A stretch of 64,000 nucleotides of DNA. Source: Mesorhizobium sp. M2A.F.Ca.ET.046.03.2.1 (GTDB lineage: Bacteria; Pseudomonadota; Alphaproteobacteria; Rhizobiales; Rhizobiaceae). Numbering within the stretch: position 1 is the first letter of the stretch; each line of letters starts with the position of its first letter. This document shows positions 7,868 through 17,021 of this stretch, piece by piece. The notes beneath the pieces were generated by a model, which did not search any database, was not told the origin of the DNA, and worked only from the letters and a program-made list of their open reading frames with translations. The stretch is from positions 4,638,001 through 4,702,000 of the forward strand of contig NZ_CP034449.1 in assembly GCF_003952425.1 (NCBI RefSeq), given 5' to 3'. Both the position numbers and the translations under genes were made by a program.

Positions 7868-8726
7868 GGGCCGCCTCCCTGGTTCCGCTGTTGCTTATCC
7901 AAAGGCCGGCGAGCAGCAGAGCGGCTCCGCCGTAGATCAGCCCGGCCGGCACCCACATCACAAGCCCGGCGAGTTGCTGATCCTCGAGCGGACTCAGGCG
8001 CCAGAGCGCGGCGCCGGAGGCATTCTCCGGATACCAGAGTTTTGGCGAGACCAGCAGCAGGACGCCGAGCAAGCCGGTGTGAAGCGAGGTGAAGAAAAGA
8101 TGCATGACGGAAATGCCATAGGTCTGCTGTCGGCCGGAACGCGGCAGAAGCACCCACCAGAACAGCAGGGCGGTGCCGAGGAAGCTCGCATGCTGCGCAT
8201 AATGCAGCACACCCTGCTGCAGCGCTGCCTCGAAGAGCACCGGAACATGCCAGATCCAGATCGCTATCCCATGAAGGATCGTCGCGCTGAGCGGGCGAGC
8301 GGCGAAAGCCCAGAGCGCCTGCAGCACCTTGCCACGAGTGACGTTTCCCGTCCCTCGGCGGAGTGTGGTTGGCAATGCCCACATCAAGGCCGCGCCGGGA
8401 CAGGCGGCGACAAGAAGCGGCGCCGCCACGGCCATCAGCAACTCATGCTCGATCATATGGGCGGAAAATACCAGCTCGCCGAGCGCATGGATGGGGCTGA
8501 CCAGCGCAACGGCCAGCACGCTCCAGCCGGCCGCGAACAACAGAGCTTGCCGTAGCCGTTCGGGACGGCCCCGGCCGCTGCGACGCCACAGACGGCCCGC
8601 GCCGAGCGCATAGATTAGTGCTATCGCAGCCAAGGGAGACGTGATGGGAAGCGCCAACGTCCATCCGGCCCCCGGCGCACCGGCGCCGTAGCATATCGAG
8701 GTGGAGAAGAAGGCGTCCAAGCTCAT
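7848..8726 (-). CDS. ctaG: cytochrome c oxidase assembly protein CtaG (caa3 type)
   Basis: The start at 8726 (MSLDAFFSTSICYG) overlaps the upstream gene stop by four bases; the open frame extending to 8969 runs over that gene and is rejected. The 292-residue protein is polytopic, with about seven membrane helices. It carries the hallmark SAHMIEHELLMAVAAPLLV segment with conserved His residues of the caa3_CtaG family, proposed to help build the CuB/heme centre. Its position after the oxidase subunits supports a role in maturation of this oxidase. Confidence 0.85.
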   Translation of the reverse strand: MSLDAFFSTSICYGAGAPGAGWTLALPITSPLAAIALIYALGAGRLWRRSGRGRPERLRQALLFAAGWSVLAVALVSPIHALGELVFSAHMIEHELLMAVAAPLLVAACPGAALMWALPTTLRRGTGNVTRGKVLQALWAFAARPLSATILHGIAIWIWHVPVLFEAALQQGVLHYAQHASFLGTALLFWWVLLPRSGRQQTYGISVMHLFFTSLHTGLLGVLLLVSPKLWYPENASGAALWRLSPLEDQQLAGLVMWVPAGLIYGGAALLLAGLWISNSGTREAAHALRPG

Positions 8727-9064
8727 CGCAGGCACTCGTCGAGGATGAGCGCTGCGCTGCCCTGCATGATGATGACGAGGGCGAACAGCAATGCCGCGAG
8801 AATGCCGAGATCGGCGACGAAACGTTCGGTGCTGCGGGTGCGCTCCGGTTTGAACGCCGCGCCGCCCTGCCGCTTCGCCCGCCATGACAGCGCGCCACCA
8901 AGCAGCGAAAACACCGCGAGCAACAGCGCCACCGGTAGCACCACCTGGACCTGGCGATTGCATTGCCAATGCACGAGCGAATAGTTCAGCTGCGTCGAGA
9001 TTGCCCAGGCCAAAGGCCCCGACAACAAACCTCCCCAGGACGTGCCCAGCCGCAGCGCGCGCAT
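8723..9064 (-). CDS. small membrane protein of the oxidase operon
   Basis: A 113-residue protein with three hydrophobic segments (about 10-27, 40-60 and 85-108). It lies between subunit III and ctaG, one base after the former and overlapping the latter by four bases. No family is recognised with certainty. The position and size suggest a fourth oxidase subunit or assembly factor. A conserved-looking WQC motif (HWQCNRQVQ) precedes the second helix. Function is inferred only from operon context. Confidence 0.6.
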   Translation of the reverse strand: MRALRLGTSWGGLLSGPLAWAISTQLNYSLVHWQCNRQVQVVLPVALLLAVFSLLGGALSWRAKRQGGAAFKPERTRSTERFVADLGILAALLFALVIIMQGSAALILDECLR

Positions 9065-9065
9065 C

Positions 9066-9671
9066 TCAGCCTAACCTCGGTAGCCAGTAGATGAGGAGGT
9101 AGATCGGAATCCAGGTGAGGACCACGAAGTCCCAGTAGAAGACATTGTCGCCGACATCGCCGAAGCGCCGGCCGCTATAGCCATGGTGCGTGAACATCAA
9201 CACCGTCAGGACAATCGTATCGCCGACATCGGTGATCAGATGCGTGGTGTGGAGACCAAGCAGCACCCAGAGCATCGAGCCGTAGGCATTCGTGTCCCAG
9301 TAGATATTCAGGGCGGGAAACTCGAACCAGCGCACGACAAGAGGCGCGAGGCCGAGCAGCGACATCACCACCATTCCGATCCGCACGGACCGCATGGCGC
9401 ATCGCTTGGCATAGCCGTTGAGGATGTGGTTGGGCACCAGGCTGGCGATGAGAAGCAGCGTCACGATGGTTCCCGGCCAATGGTTGGGCTGCGGAGCGCT
9501 CAGGCGCCAGTTGGGCCACAAAGTAACGAGGTAGAGGTAAGCGCCGGCGGCTAGCGCGAAGCCCATGCCTTCCAGCGCCATGAAGCCAAGCGTGCCCCAC
9601 CAGGTCGGGCTGCGCGGGCCATGGCCAAAGGTCGGGAGGCCGGTAAGATCGAGGGCGGGACGCTGGTTCAT
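9066..9671 (-). CDS. cytochrome c oxidase subunit III
   Basis: The 201-residue protein has five membrane helices and subunit III motifs, including LEGMGFALAAGAYLY, GLHTTHLITDVGDT and the C-terminal WDFVVLTWIPIYLLIYW. It is the short five-helix form common in caa3/ba3-like oxidases. It overlaps subunit I by four bases. It stabilises the core of the proton-pumping oxidase in the inner membrane. Confidence 0.85.
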   Translation of the reverse strand: MNQRPALDLTGLPTFGHGPRSPTWWGTLGFMALEGMGFALAAGAYLYLVTLWPNWRLSAPQPNHWPGTIVTLLLIASLVPNHILNGYAKRCAMRSVRIGMVVMSLLGLAPLVVRWFEFPALNIYWDTNAYGSMLWVLLGLHTTHLITDVGDTIVLTVLMFTHHGYSGRRFGDVGDNVFYWDFVVLTWIPIYLLIYWLPRLG

Positions 9672-11644
9672 TCCTCGTCCTCCGGATCGGCCTTCGGCCA
9701 GAACCAGCCGACCAAGGTGACGGCGATCGGCGCGGCGCCCCAGATGATCGCCCAGGGCGTGAAGATCGAGTACAGGAAGGTGGCGCCGACGGCGATGGCC
9801 GCCAACAGCGGCCAGATCGACGGCGTCGCCGATTTTTCGCGGATGTCGGGATGGGCTTCCGCCACGGTGGAGACGAGCAATTCGCGAACGTCGACCCGAA
9901 GCCCGGTCGCGACAGGAAGCGCCCCGCGTTCGGCCCAGAGCGGCTCGACATTCGTCACGATCGGAATGCGCGCGAAATTATAGCCGGGCGGTGGCGAGGA
10001 CGTCGCCCATTCAAGCGTGCCGGCATCCCAGGGATTGTCGCCTGCGGGCGTGCCCCTTAGCGCGCCATGAACCAAGTTGAACGCAAACAGGACGAAGCTC
10101 AGGAAGAAGAGCACCGCGCCGGCGCTGATGAAGAGATTGATGTTCCCCCAGCCGAGCTCGGCCGGATAGGTGTAGACCCTGCGCGGCATGCCCCACAGGC
10201 CGACGATGTGCATAGGGAAGAATGCCGCGTTGAAGCCGATCATCGCCAGCCAGAAATGCCAGCGTCCGAGGCGCTCGCTCATCATGCGGCCGGTGATTTT
10301 GGGGAACCAGAAATAGGCGGCCGCGAGCAGCGGGAAGACCGAACCCCCGATCAGCACGTAGTGGAAATGGGCGACGACGAAATAGGTGTCGTGCACCTGC
10401 AGGTCGAGCGGCACCGAGGCGAGCATGACGCCGGTAAGTCCGCCGATGACGAAGGTGAAGAAGAAGCCGAAGACGAACAGCAGCGGTGTACGGATCACCG
10501 GCCTGCCGTCCCAGAGAGTGGCCAGCCAGCAGAAGATCTGAACGCCGTTGGGGATGGCGATCAACATGCTGGATGCGGTGAAGAAGCTCGCGCCGAGCTT
10601 CGGCAGCCCGGTTGCGAACATGTGGTGGACCCAGAGGCCGAACGACAGGAAACCGACCGCGATCAGCGACAGGACCAGCCCGAGATGGCCGAAGGCCGGG
10701 CGCCGGGCGAAGACCGGAATGATTGCGGAGACCATGCCGGTGGCCGGCAGGAAGATGATGTAGACTTCGGGATGGCCGAAGAACCAGAACAGGTGCTGGA
10801 ACAGCAGCGCGTCGCCGCCCTCGGCCGGGTTGAAGATATGCGTGCCGACGAGCCGGTCGAGGATCAGGAAGGTCGAGGTGATCATCACCGCCGGCATGGC
10901 GAAGACGACGAGGAAGGACGTGACCAGGAGGGCCCAGACATAGAGCGGGATCTTGTCCAACGACATGCCCGGCGCGCGTTGCTTGAACACGGTCACGATG
11001 GTCGCGACGGCGACGGCCAGTGAGGATACCTCGGTATAGGTGATCATCTGCGCCCAGACGTCGGCGCGCTTGCCCGGACCGTATTCCGGTCCGGACAGCG
11101 GCACATAGGCGAACCAGCCGACATCCGGCGCCATCGCGAGGGCGAACGACACCCAGGCAAAGAGGCCACCCGAAAGATAGACCCAATAGCTGAAGGCGTT
11201 GAGGCGGGGGAAGGCGATGTTGCGGGTGCCGACCATCAACGGCACCAAGTAAATGCCGGTCGCCTGCACAATGGGCACGGCGAATAGGAACATCATGGTG
11301 ACGCCGTGCATCGTGAACAGCTGGTTGTAGAGGTCCGGGCCGATCAGGCCACGCTGCGGGCCCGAGAGCTGGATGCGCATGGCCACGGCGTTGAGTCCGC
11401 CCAGGCACAGGAAAAGGAAGGCGGTGATCAGGTAGCGGCGTGCGATGACCTTGTGATCGACGCTCGACAGCGCGCCGATGATTCCGGGAGGCGTCCGCCA
11501 CGTCCGCGCCAACCAGCGATGCAAGCTGGCGTCGTCCATGCCGGTGTCGCGCGGCCCGTCACGCTCTGGTGCTATATCGCCCCTGACGGACGTTTCCCGC
11601 TCCGGCGGCAGATCGCGTTCGCTGGTGAGATCCGCGCTGCTCAT
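9668..11644 (-). CDS. ctaD: cytochrome c oxidase subunit I (caa3-type)
   Basis: This is a 658-residue heme-copper oxidase core subunit. Visible landmarks are the heme a ligand His in TMHGVTMMFLF, the CuB His/Tyr pair in FGHPEVYIIFLP, the two CuB His in WVHHMFATG, and the heme a3/a ligands in HDTYFVVAHFHYV. About twelve helices precede a hydrophilic C-terminal region with two more hydrophobic stretches. An N-terminal extension rich in Arg/Glu/Asp precedes the first helix. It reduces O2 to water with electrons from subunit II and pumps protons. The operon links it directly to a XoxF dehydrogenase. Confidence 0.93.
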   Translation of the reverse strand: MSSADLTSERDLPPERETSVRGDIAPERDGPRDTGMDDASLHRWLARTWRTPPGIIGALSSVDHKVIARRYLITAFLFLCLGGLNAVAMRIQLSGPQRGLIGPDLYNQLFTMHGVTMMFLFAVPIVQATGIYLVPLMVGTRNIAFPRLNAFSYWVYLSGGLFAWVSFALAMAPDVGWFAYVPLSGPEYGPGKRADVWAQMITYTEVSSLAVAVATIVTVFKQRAPGMSLDKIPLYVWALLVTSFLVVFAMPAVMITSTFLILDRLVGTHIFNPAEGGDALLFQHLFWFFGHPEVYIIFLPATGMVSAIIPVFARRPAFGHLGLVLSLIAVGFLSFGLWVHHMFATGLPKLGASFFTASSMLIAIPNGVQIFCWLATLWDGRPVIRTPLLFVFGFFFTFVIGGLTGVMLASVPLDLQVHDTYFVVAHFHYVLIGGSVFPLLAAAYFWFPKITGRMMSERLGRWHFWLAMIGFNAAFFPMHIVGLWGMPRRVYTYPAELGWGNINLFISAGAVLFFLSFVLFAFNLVHGALRGTPAGDNPWDAGTLEWATSSPPPGYNFARIPIVTNVEPLWAERGALPVATGLRVDVRELLVSTVAEAHPDIREKSATPSIWPLLAAIAVGATFLYSIFTPWAIIWGAAPIAVTLVGWFWPKADPEDEE

Positions 11645-12654
11645 TTCAGCCCCTCGAGATAGGCAACGATGGCGTTGAGTTCGTCGCCGCTCAGATCGAC
11701 CACCGGCATGTGCGAGCCGGGCTTCACGCCTTGCGGGTCAGCGATCCAGGCGGCGAGGTTGCCTCGGCTCATCGTCAATGTTCCGGCCGCGAGCGTCTGC
11801 CGGCTGGCGAGATGGGTGAGATCGGGCGCGACCGTTCCGCCCGCCGGCGTGCCGCCGATCTTGTGACACATCACGCAGGGGCGTTTCAGGAAGAGGTTCT
11901 CGCCGGCCTTGGCCTCGTCGCCTGTTGGAACGGCGGCCGGCTCCAACTGGTCATTCCACCAGGCATCGAACTTCGCGCGCGGCTCGGCGATGATGAAGGT
12001 GCCCATATTCGCGTGCTGCGCGCCGCAGAACTCGGCGCATTGGCCTCGGTAGACACCGGGCTTGTCGGCCTTGATATCGAGCACATTCATTCGGCCGGGA
12101 ATGAGGTCTAGCTTGCCGGAAAGGCTCGGCACCCAGAAGGAATGGATGACGTCGGTCGAGGTGAGAAGAAGCCGCACGGGTTCGCCGGCGGGAATATGGA
12201 TCTCGTTGGCCGTGGTCAGGATGCGGCTCGGCGTGGCGTCTTCGTAGCGCACCTCCCACCACCATTGATGACCGGTGACGCGAATGGTCAGCGCGGCGTC
12301 CGAGCCGATCGCGGCAAGGGTTCTGTTGGCGAAGAAGCTGAGCAAGGTCAGACCGACCAGGATCACGGCGGTCAGCCCGACAGCGATCATCACCACGCGC
12401 AGCTTGCGGCTGTCGGCGCCGGCGTCCAGCGCAAGCGGCTCGGCATGTTGCCGGGACCGCATCAGCAACGGCACGGCAAGGGCGGCCATCACCAGCACCC
12501 ACACCACCGCACACAGGCCGGTGAAGAACCAGATCAGCCATGCGAGCTCGCTCGCCGCCGGACCTTTCGGGTCAAGCGCCGATTGCCAGCCTGCGCATCC
12601 CTGAAGAAACAGGGCGATTGCCGTGGCGAACGCAATCGAGGCGAGGCGTTTCAC
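11641..12654 (-). CDS. ctaC: cytochrome c oxidase subunit II with fused cytochrome c domain
   Basis: The 337-residue protein starts with a lipobox-like signal (FLQGC), then two membrane helices. Next comes a cupredoxin domain with the CuA ligands in CAEFCGAQHANM and the Trp-rich GHQWWWEV strand. The C-terminal third is a cytochrome c domain with heme motif CVMCH and a Met in GSHMPV. This fusion defines a caa3-type oxidase that takes electrons from a soluble or membrane cytochrome c. It overlaps both neighbours by four bases. Confidence 0.92.
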   Translation of the reverse strand: MKRLASIAFATAIALFLQGCAGWQSALDPKGPAASELAWLIWFFTGLCAVVWVLVMAALAVPLLMRSRQHAEPLALDAGADSRKLRVVMIAVGLTAVILVGLTLLSFFANRTLAAIGSDAALTIRVTGHQWWWEVRYEDATPSRILTTANEIHIPAGEPVRLLLTSTDVIHSFWVPSLSGKLDLIPGRMNVLDIKADKPGVYRGQCAEFCGAQHANMGTFIIAEPRAKFDAWWNDQLEPAAVPTGDEAKAGENLFLKRPCVMCHKIGGTPAGGTVAPDLTHLASRQTLAAGTLTMSRGNLAAWIADPQGVKPGSHMPVVDLSGDELNAIVAYLEGLK

Positions 12655-13184
12655 GGCGACTTCCCCAGCGTGGCGGCATCCGGCATGCGGTTTTCGGACG
12701 GATGCGCCATCATGTCGTCATTGCGCGACGGCGCGGCGGAGGAGGGCGCGTTGCCGCTAAGCGAGCGAACGAAGGCCGCAAGCTCCCAGATCTGGTCGTC
12801 GGGGATCTTGTCGCGGAAGCTCGGCATGCCGTTCGGGCGGCCGTCGCGGATCGTGGCATGGATACTCTCCATCGAGCTGCCATAGATCCACTTTTCGTCC
12901 ATCAGCGCTGGGCCCATGCCGCCGCCGCCATTGGCATGGCATCCCGAACAGTTGAACCAGCCGAACAGGCGCTTGCCTTCGCTCAGATGAAAGGCATTGG
13001 CCTCGAAGCTCGCCGCCTTGTTGTCCGTGGGGGAGGGGCGCTGCCCGCCGGGTTCCAGCGTTGTCACCGGAGTCGGCTGCTCGCCGGAGCCGAGCGCCGA
13101 TTGCGGACGTGTGTCCCGTTCCTCGCGCTGGCAGGCAGAAAGGGCCAGCGACGCGAGCAGGAGCAGCGCGGCAACCGGTCTCAT
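12651..13184 (-). CDS. cytochrome c lipoprotein, XoxG-like by position
   Basis: The 177-residue protein has an N-terminal lipoprotein-type signal (SLALSAC, Cys18), a Pro/Gln-rich linker, and one cytochrome c domain. The heme motif is C79-SG-C82-H83 and a likely axial Met is in NGMPSF. Lying directly after the XoxJ-like gene and before subunit II, it is the best candidate for the electron acceptor of the dehydrogenase. Equivalence to XoxG is inferred from gene order, not from sequence identity. Confidence 0.75.
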   Translation of the reverse strand: MRPVAALLLLASLALSACQREERDTRPQSALGSGEQPTPVTTLEPGGQRPSPTDNKAASFEANAFHLSEGKRLFGWFNCSGCHANGGGGMGPALMDEKWIYGSSMESIHATIRDGRPNGMPSFRDKIPDDQIWELAAFVRSLSGNAPSSAAPSRNDDMMAHPSENRMPDAATLGKSP

Positions 13185-14050
13185 CGCACAGGCCTCCCGG
13201 AGGCGTCGAGGCGCGGCACAGCATATTGACCCAGCAGGGCGTCTATTTCGGCCTTGTGCCTGGCGAGAGCGCTGTTCACATCACCACGCAGCGCATCGTC
13301 CTCACGCCGAACGCCCATAGAGATATCGTAAATCATGGGCAGTTGCGGTCCGTCTATGCGCGGCGTGACGGGCGTGATGCGTAGCGGCACCCTCTGCTTC
13401 TGGGCGAAATAGCCGGCAAGCGGACCCCACACCACGGCGACGTCGATCTCGCCGCTCGCCACCGCGTCGACGATGCGCGCGGGCGGATTGGGAGCGGAGT
13501 AATCGCCATAGACGGGGTAGCCGATGAGGTGCCCGACGATGCCGCGGCGGCCAAGCGCCTGGACAGGAGGCGAGTTGGCGCCGTCGTCGCCGATGAGTTG
13601 AACGCCGATGCGCAAGTCGCGCAGCCGCGGGTCGTTGAAGGAGGTCACGTCCGGGCTGTCCTGGCGCGTCACGAAGACATAGGACGACCGATAATAGGGC
13701 GTGGTGGTGCGCAGCATTTCGAGATTGGCAGGCGTGCCGGGCACGAGGTCGCACAGTCCCGCCTTTAGCGTGTTGCGCACGAAGCCGCGGCGCTGCGCCC
13801 ACCAGGTATAGGTCAGCTTGGCCCCGAGATCGTCGGCGATGATTTGCGCGATCCTGTTTTCGAAGCCCTGGCCGGCCGCGTTGGAAAAGGGCAAGTTATT
13901 CGGGTCGGCGCAGACCCTGAGCTCACGAGGGCCGGCCGTCGCCGGCAAGAGCAGCAAGGCGACCGCGGCGATGCCGAGCGCCATGCGCGTGAGCAGCTTC
14001 TGGGCCACGCCGTGGATCAAGCCGAATGCATCAGGGCAGACGGAACACAT
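13181..14050 (-). CDS. xoxJ: XoxJ/MoxJ-like periplasmic binding protein
   Basis: The 289-residue protein has a signal segment (MALGIAAVALLLLPATAG) and the family hallmark ELRVCADPNNLPFSN of quinoprotein dehydrogenase-associated binding proteins (TIGR03871). XoxJ/MxaJ proteins are thought to bind and help activate the apo-dehydrogenase. The ATG at 14050 overlaps the dehydrogenase stop by 20 bases. An internal ATG at 13984 would begin exactly at the signal peptide and is a possible alternative. It overlaps the cytochrome gene by four bases. Confidence 0.82.
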   Translation of the reverse strand: MCSVCPDAFGLIHGVAQKLLTRMALGIAAVALLLLPATAGPRELRVCADPNNLPFSNAAGQGFENRIAQIIADDLGAKLTYTWWAQRRGFVRNTLKAGLCDLVPGTPANLEMLRTTTPYYRSSYVFVTRQDSPDVTSFNDPRLRDLRIGVQLIGDDGANSPPVQALGRRGIVGHLIGYPVYGDYSAPNPPARIVDAVASGEIDVAVVWGPLAGYFAQKQRVPLRITPVTPRIDGPQLPMIYDISMGVRREDDALRGDVNSALARHKAEIDALLGQYAVPRLDASGRPVR

Positions 14051-15905
14051 AAAGCGTGCCTCCCGCCGTGGTCGCGTTCTTCAGGTCCTTCATCGCATTG
14101 ACGAAACCGAGCGCGGCGGTGGCATCGCGCGGGTCGAGGTCGCCCGAAACGATGGCGCCGGCCCAGCCGCCGACGCCGGACAAAACGGCGACATATTGGT
14201 GGCCATCCGGGCCACGATAGGTGATGGGTTGACCGATGATGCCGGACGAGGTCTTGAACTGCCAGAGCAGGTCGCCGGTCTTGGCGCTCACCGCCTTGAA
14301 CCAGCCTTCCATCGTCCCATAGAAAACCACGTCGCCAGCGGTCACGACCGCACCGCTCCACACCGGGAAATTCTCCTTGAGGCTCCAGGCTGGTTTCTCG
14401 GCGGCGATATCCCAGGCGGTGAAGGCGCCGCGGTTGCCGCCCGGCCCGGGAATCATGCGCACGTTCATTCCGACATAAGGCGTGCCGGCGATGTAGTTCA
14501 CCTCGACGCCTTCTTCGTCCATGCACAGATTGTTGTGCGGGATGTAGAGCAGGCCGGTCCTCGGCGAAAAGGCCGAAGGCTGCCAGTCCTTGAGGCCCGA
14601 GGCGGTCGGACAGATGTCGCGGATGACCTTGCCGGTACCCGTCAGCTTGTCCGGATTTTCCATCAATCTGCCAGTCTTGAGATCGACGCCCTTGCTGGAA
14701 TTGACGGGGCCATAAGGTTTTGCAGACAGGACCTCGCCGGTGGCGCGATCAAGCACGTAGAGATAGCCGTTGCGTTCCGGGCGGACCAGCACCTTGCGCG
14801 GCTTGCCCTGCCAGTTCATGTCGAGCAGGACCTGCTCATTGATGCCGTCATAATCGTGGAGATCGTGCGGGGTCCATTGATAGAACCATTTCGCCGCTCC
14901 GGTGTCGGGGTCGCGCGCGAAGATTCCCGATGTCCATTTGTTGTCGCCAGGCCGCAGGTCGGGATTCCACGGGCCGGGATTACCGGTGCCGTGGAAGATC
15001 AGGTTGAGGTCGGGATCGTAGGAAATCCAGCCCCACATGTTGCCGCCGCCGATCTTCCACGCCTCCGGCGGCCATGTCGTGACGCCAAGGTCCTTGCCCT
15101 TGTCCATGTCGTAATGCGGCTTGAAGTCCGGGCCGATCAGCACGTCCTTGTCGGGCCCGGTATTGTAAGCCGTCCACACGACATGACCGTCGCCGGCGTC
15201 GAGCGCCTTGACCCAGCCGCGCACGCCCATCTCGCCACCGGAATTGCCGACCAGCACTTTGCCTTTCACCACGAGCGGCGCCATGGTGATGGTCTCGCCG
15301 ATATTGATGTTGCCGATATGAGCGTTCCAGATCGGCTGGCCGCTGTTCGCGTCGAGCGCGATGGTGTGGCCGTCCAGCGTGTTGAAGAAGACGCGCCCGT
15401 CCGCGAAGGCTGCGCCGCGGTTGACGACGTCGCAGCACGCGACCCCTTGCGCGGCCGGCTCGGGGTTGGGCTCGTATTTCCATTTTATCGGCGCGCCGGG
15501 CTTGGAGAGGTCGAGCGCGTAGACGATGTTCGGAAAGGGCGTGACGATATACATCGTGTTGCCGACGACCAGCGGCGCCGCTTCCTGGCCCTTGTTCACT
15601 CCGGTCGAGAAGGTGAAGGCGACCTGCAGGTTCTTGACGTTGCCTTCGTTGATTTCCGCGAGCTCGCTAAAGCGCGTCGAGGCGTAGTTCTTGGCCGGCA
15701 TCGTCCATTGCCCGTCATCGGGCGGCGCGGCCGCGGCAGGCGGAGAAATCGCCGGTGCTGGCGGAGGCTGTGAAGCGGCCATCAGCAACGTAGCGCAGGC
15801 CAGCAGCAGGGTCGGAAAGATGCTTGGAGAATATCTTCGGAGTGCCGACGGGTAGCCGGCCAGTGAGGCGTGATCCCTGGATCGTGCTGGGTGCGCTTGC
15901 TTCAT
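14031..15905 (-). CDS. xoxF: PQQ-dependent alcohol dehydrogenase, XoxF-type (lanthanide motif)
   Basis: The ATG at 15905 overlaps the upstream stop (ATGA) and gives 624 residues; the longer frame is rejected. A signal peptide is followed by an eight-bladed quinoprotein propeller. Diagnostic features are the vicinal Cys157-Cys158 (GVACCDVV) that caps PQQ, and D351-Y-D353 in HDLHDYDGINE. D351 corresponds to the catalytic Asp and D353 to the extra Asp that coordinates a lanthanide in XoxF/ExaF enzymes; MxaF has Ala there. It likely oxidises methanol or another small alcohol in the periplasm. The flanking His (HDLHD where many XoxF have HDEWD) makes the clade uncertain. Confidence 0.87.
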   Translation of the reverse strand: MKQAHPARSRDHASLAGYPSALRRYSPSIFPTLLLACATLLMAASQPPPAPAISPPAAAAPPDDGQWTMPAKNYASTRFSELAEINEGNVKNLQVAFTFSTGVNKGQEAAPLVVGNTMYIVTPFPNIVYALDLSKPGAPIKWKYEPNPEPAAQGVACCDVVNRGAAFADGRVFFNTLDGHTIALDANSGQPIWNAHIGNINIGETITMAPLVVKGKVLVGNSGGEMGVRGWVKALDAGDGHVVWTAYNTGPDKDVLIGPDFKPHYDMDKGKDLGVTTWPPEAWKIGGGNMWGWISYDPDLNLIFHGTGNPGPWNPDLRPGDNKWTSGIFARDPDTGAAKWFYQWTPHDLHDYDGINEQVLLDMNWQGKPRKVLVRPERNGYLYVLDRATGEVLSAKPYGPVNSSKGVDLKTGRLMENPDKLTGTGKVIRDICPTASGLKDWQPSAFSPRTGLLYIPHNNLCMDEEGVEVNYIAGTPYVGMNVRMIPGPGGNRGAFTAWDIAAEKPAWSLKENFPVWSGAVVTAGDVVFYGTMEGWFKAVSAKTGDLLWQFKTSSGIIGQPITYRGPDGHQYVAVLSGVGGWAGAIVSGDLDPRDATAALGFVNAMKDLKNATTAGGTLYVFRLP

Positions 15906-16684
15906 TTGGGCGTCGAACCTCCGACGCCGGAACCGATTTCCGCCGCGATGTCGGCCTCGTGGCCGGCACAAAGCGGATGCCCCCAGCCGGAGGCGCTTTT
16001 CCCGCCGGGATCGAGATCGTAGATGATGGCGTCCTTTCGGTTGGGATTGACGCCCGCCGGGACCTTGTCGAAGCCAAGGGCTGCGCGCACGCGCCAGGCG
16101 ATATTGTGATCGGCGCAGGAGGAATCGCCACTGACACCGAGGCCGCCGACAATTGTTTTGCCGTCGTAAAGTGCCAGGCCCCCGCCAAACACGACGACGC
16201 CTCCGATCGGCTTGCCGATCAGCGGGTCACTGGCGCTGCCAAACGTCTTGGGGTCGCCTGCGTAAGCCGCTGCTTCGTTGACGGGGTTGGTCGCCTGCAG
16301 GCCGAACAGCGGCCCACCGGGCTGCACCCCGGCAAAGAGGTTGGCTGTCGAAAGCGCCATGTTCGCAAGGCTAAGCCCATTGGCCGTGTTCGCTTTCTCG
16401 GCCGCGATTAACCGGCTGCCCGGCCACTGCGCATCAACCGTGGGTCCACTGAAGGCGACCGCGCAGACGGTGCCGTCGCGAGCTACGATCGCTGCCCATT
16501 CATTGGTCTCGAAGCCGCCATTCGCGGGGCCGCCGCTCGCCTTGACATTGGCCTTCAAGGCCGAGAGCAGCTTGTCGTGATCGGCCGGGCAGGGCGCCTG
16601 GGCCCGAGCAGTGCCTTGCTGCATCGAGCTAAACGCCAAGACAAGCAGGCCCAGAGCTAGTGGCAAGAACCGACGATGAGACAT
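15902..16684 (-). CDS. HbpS/GlcG-family (DUF336) secreted protein
   Basis: The 260-residue protein has a clear signal peptide (about 29 residues, ending TARAQA). Its mature domain contains the GlcG/HbpS pattern (VFGGGLALYDGKTIVGGLGVSGDS). HbpS of Streptomyces binds heme and senses redox stress; related proteins often accompany quinoprotein dehydrogenases. It is the first gene of the minus-strand operon, 29 bases from an EcfG-type promoter. Two Cys near the ends (PCPADH and PLCAGHE) could form a disulfide. Exact role here is unknown. Confidence 0.75.
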   Translation of the reverse strand: MSHRRFLPLALGLLVLAFSSMQQGTARAQAPCPADHDKLLSALKANVKASGGPANGGFETNEWAAIVARDGTVCAVAFSGPTVDAQWPGSRLIAAEKANTANGLSLANMALSTANLFAGVQPGGPLFGLQATNPVNEAAAYAGDPKTFGSASDPLIGKPIGGVVVFGGGLALYDGKTIVGGLGVSGDSSCADHNIAWRVRAALGFDKVPAGVNPNRKDAIIYDLDPGGKSASGWGHPLCAGHEADIAAEIGSGVGGSTPK

Positions 16685-16712
16685 GATCAGAAAACGCTTG
16701 TTGATGTTACTG

Positions 16713-16737
16713 AACTGGCAATCGGCTGCTTTGTTCC
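16713..16737 (-). promoter_or_regulatory. EcfG-type promoter of the xoxF-caa3 operon
   Basis: On the minus strand GGAAC (16737-16733), 17 bases, GTT (16715-16713), 29 bases before the first gene of the operon. Spacing is identical to the other EcfG-type sites in the window. Confidence 0.65.
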
Positions 16738-17021
16738 TCGAACATCGCGAAGGGTTGCACCGGCGAGGTTTGCTGGCCGAGGCTGCCGGATCGGAAGAGG
16801 ATCGGACGGCGCCGAATCCGCAGCAGATCGCTTCGTCCCATCACGCTGTTTGATACGCACGCCCGTTTGTAACTGTCGCCGGTTTGCGATCTTGCCGGCT
16901 CCGGGGCCGAGATGATCGATCGGCGGCTCGGAGAGCTTTACCCCCTTCGGCTTCCCTGCGAGTCCGATGCAGCAGGAGGCCAGGGTTTCTGAACACAAGT
17001 CCGGTCTGGGCGTTACAGGAG

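Noticed and set aside
13818..15773. 651-codon plus-strand open frame opposite xoxF and xoxJ
   Set aside because: Antisense shadow of the dehydrogenase; no start site or domain of its own.
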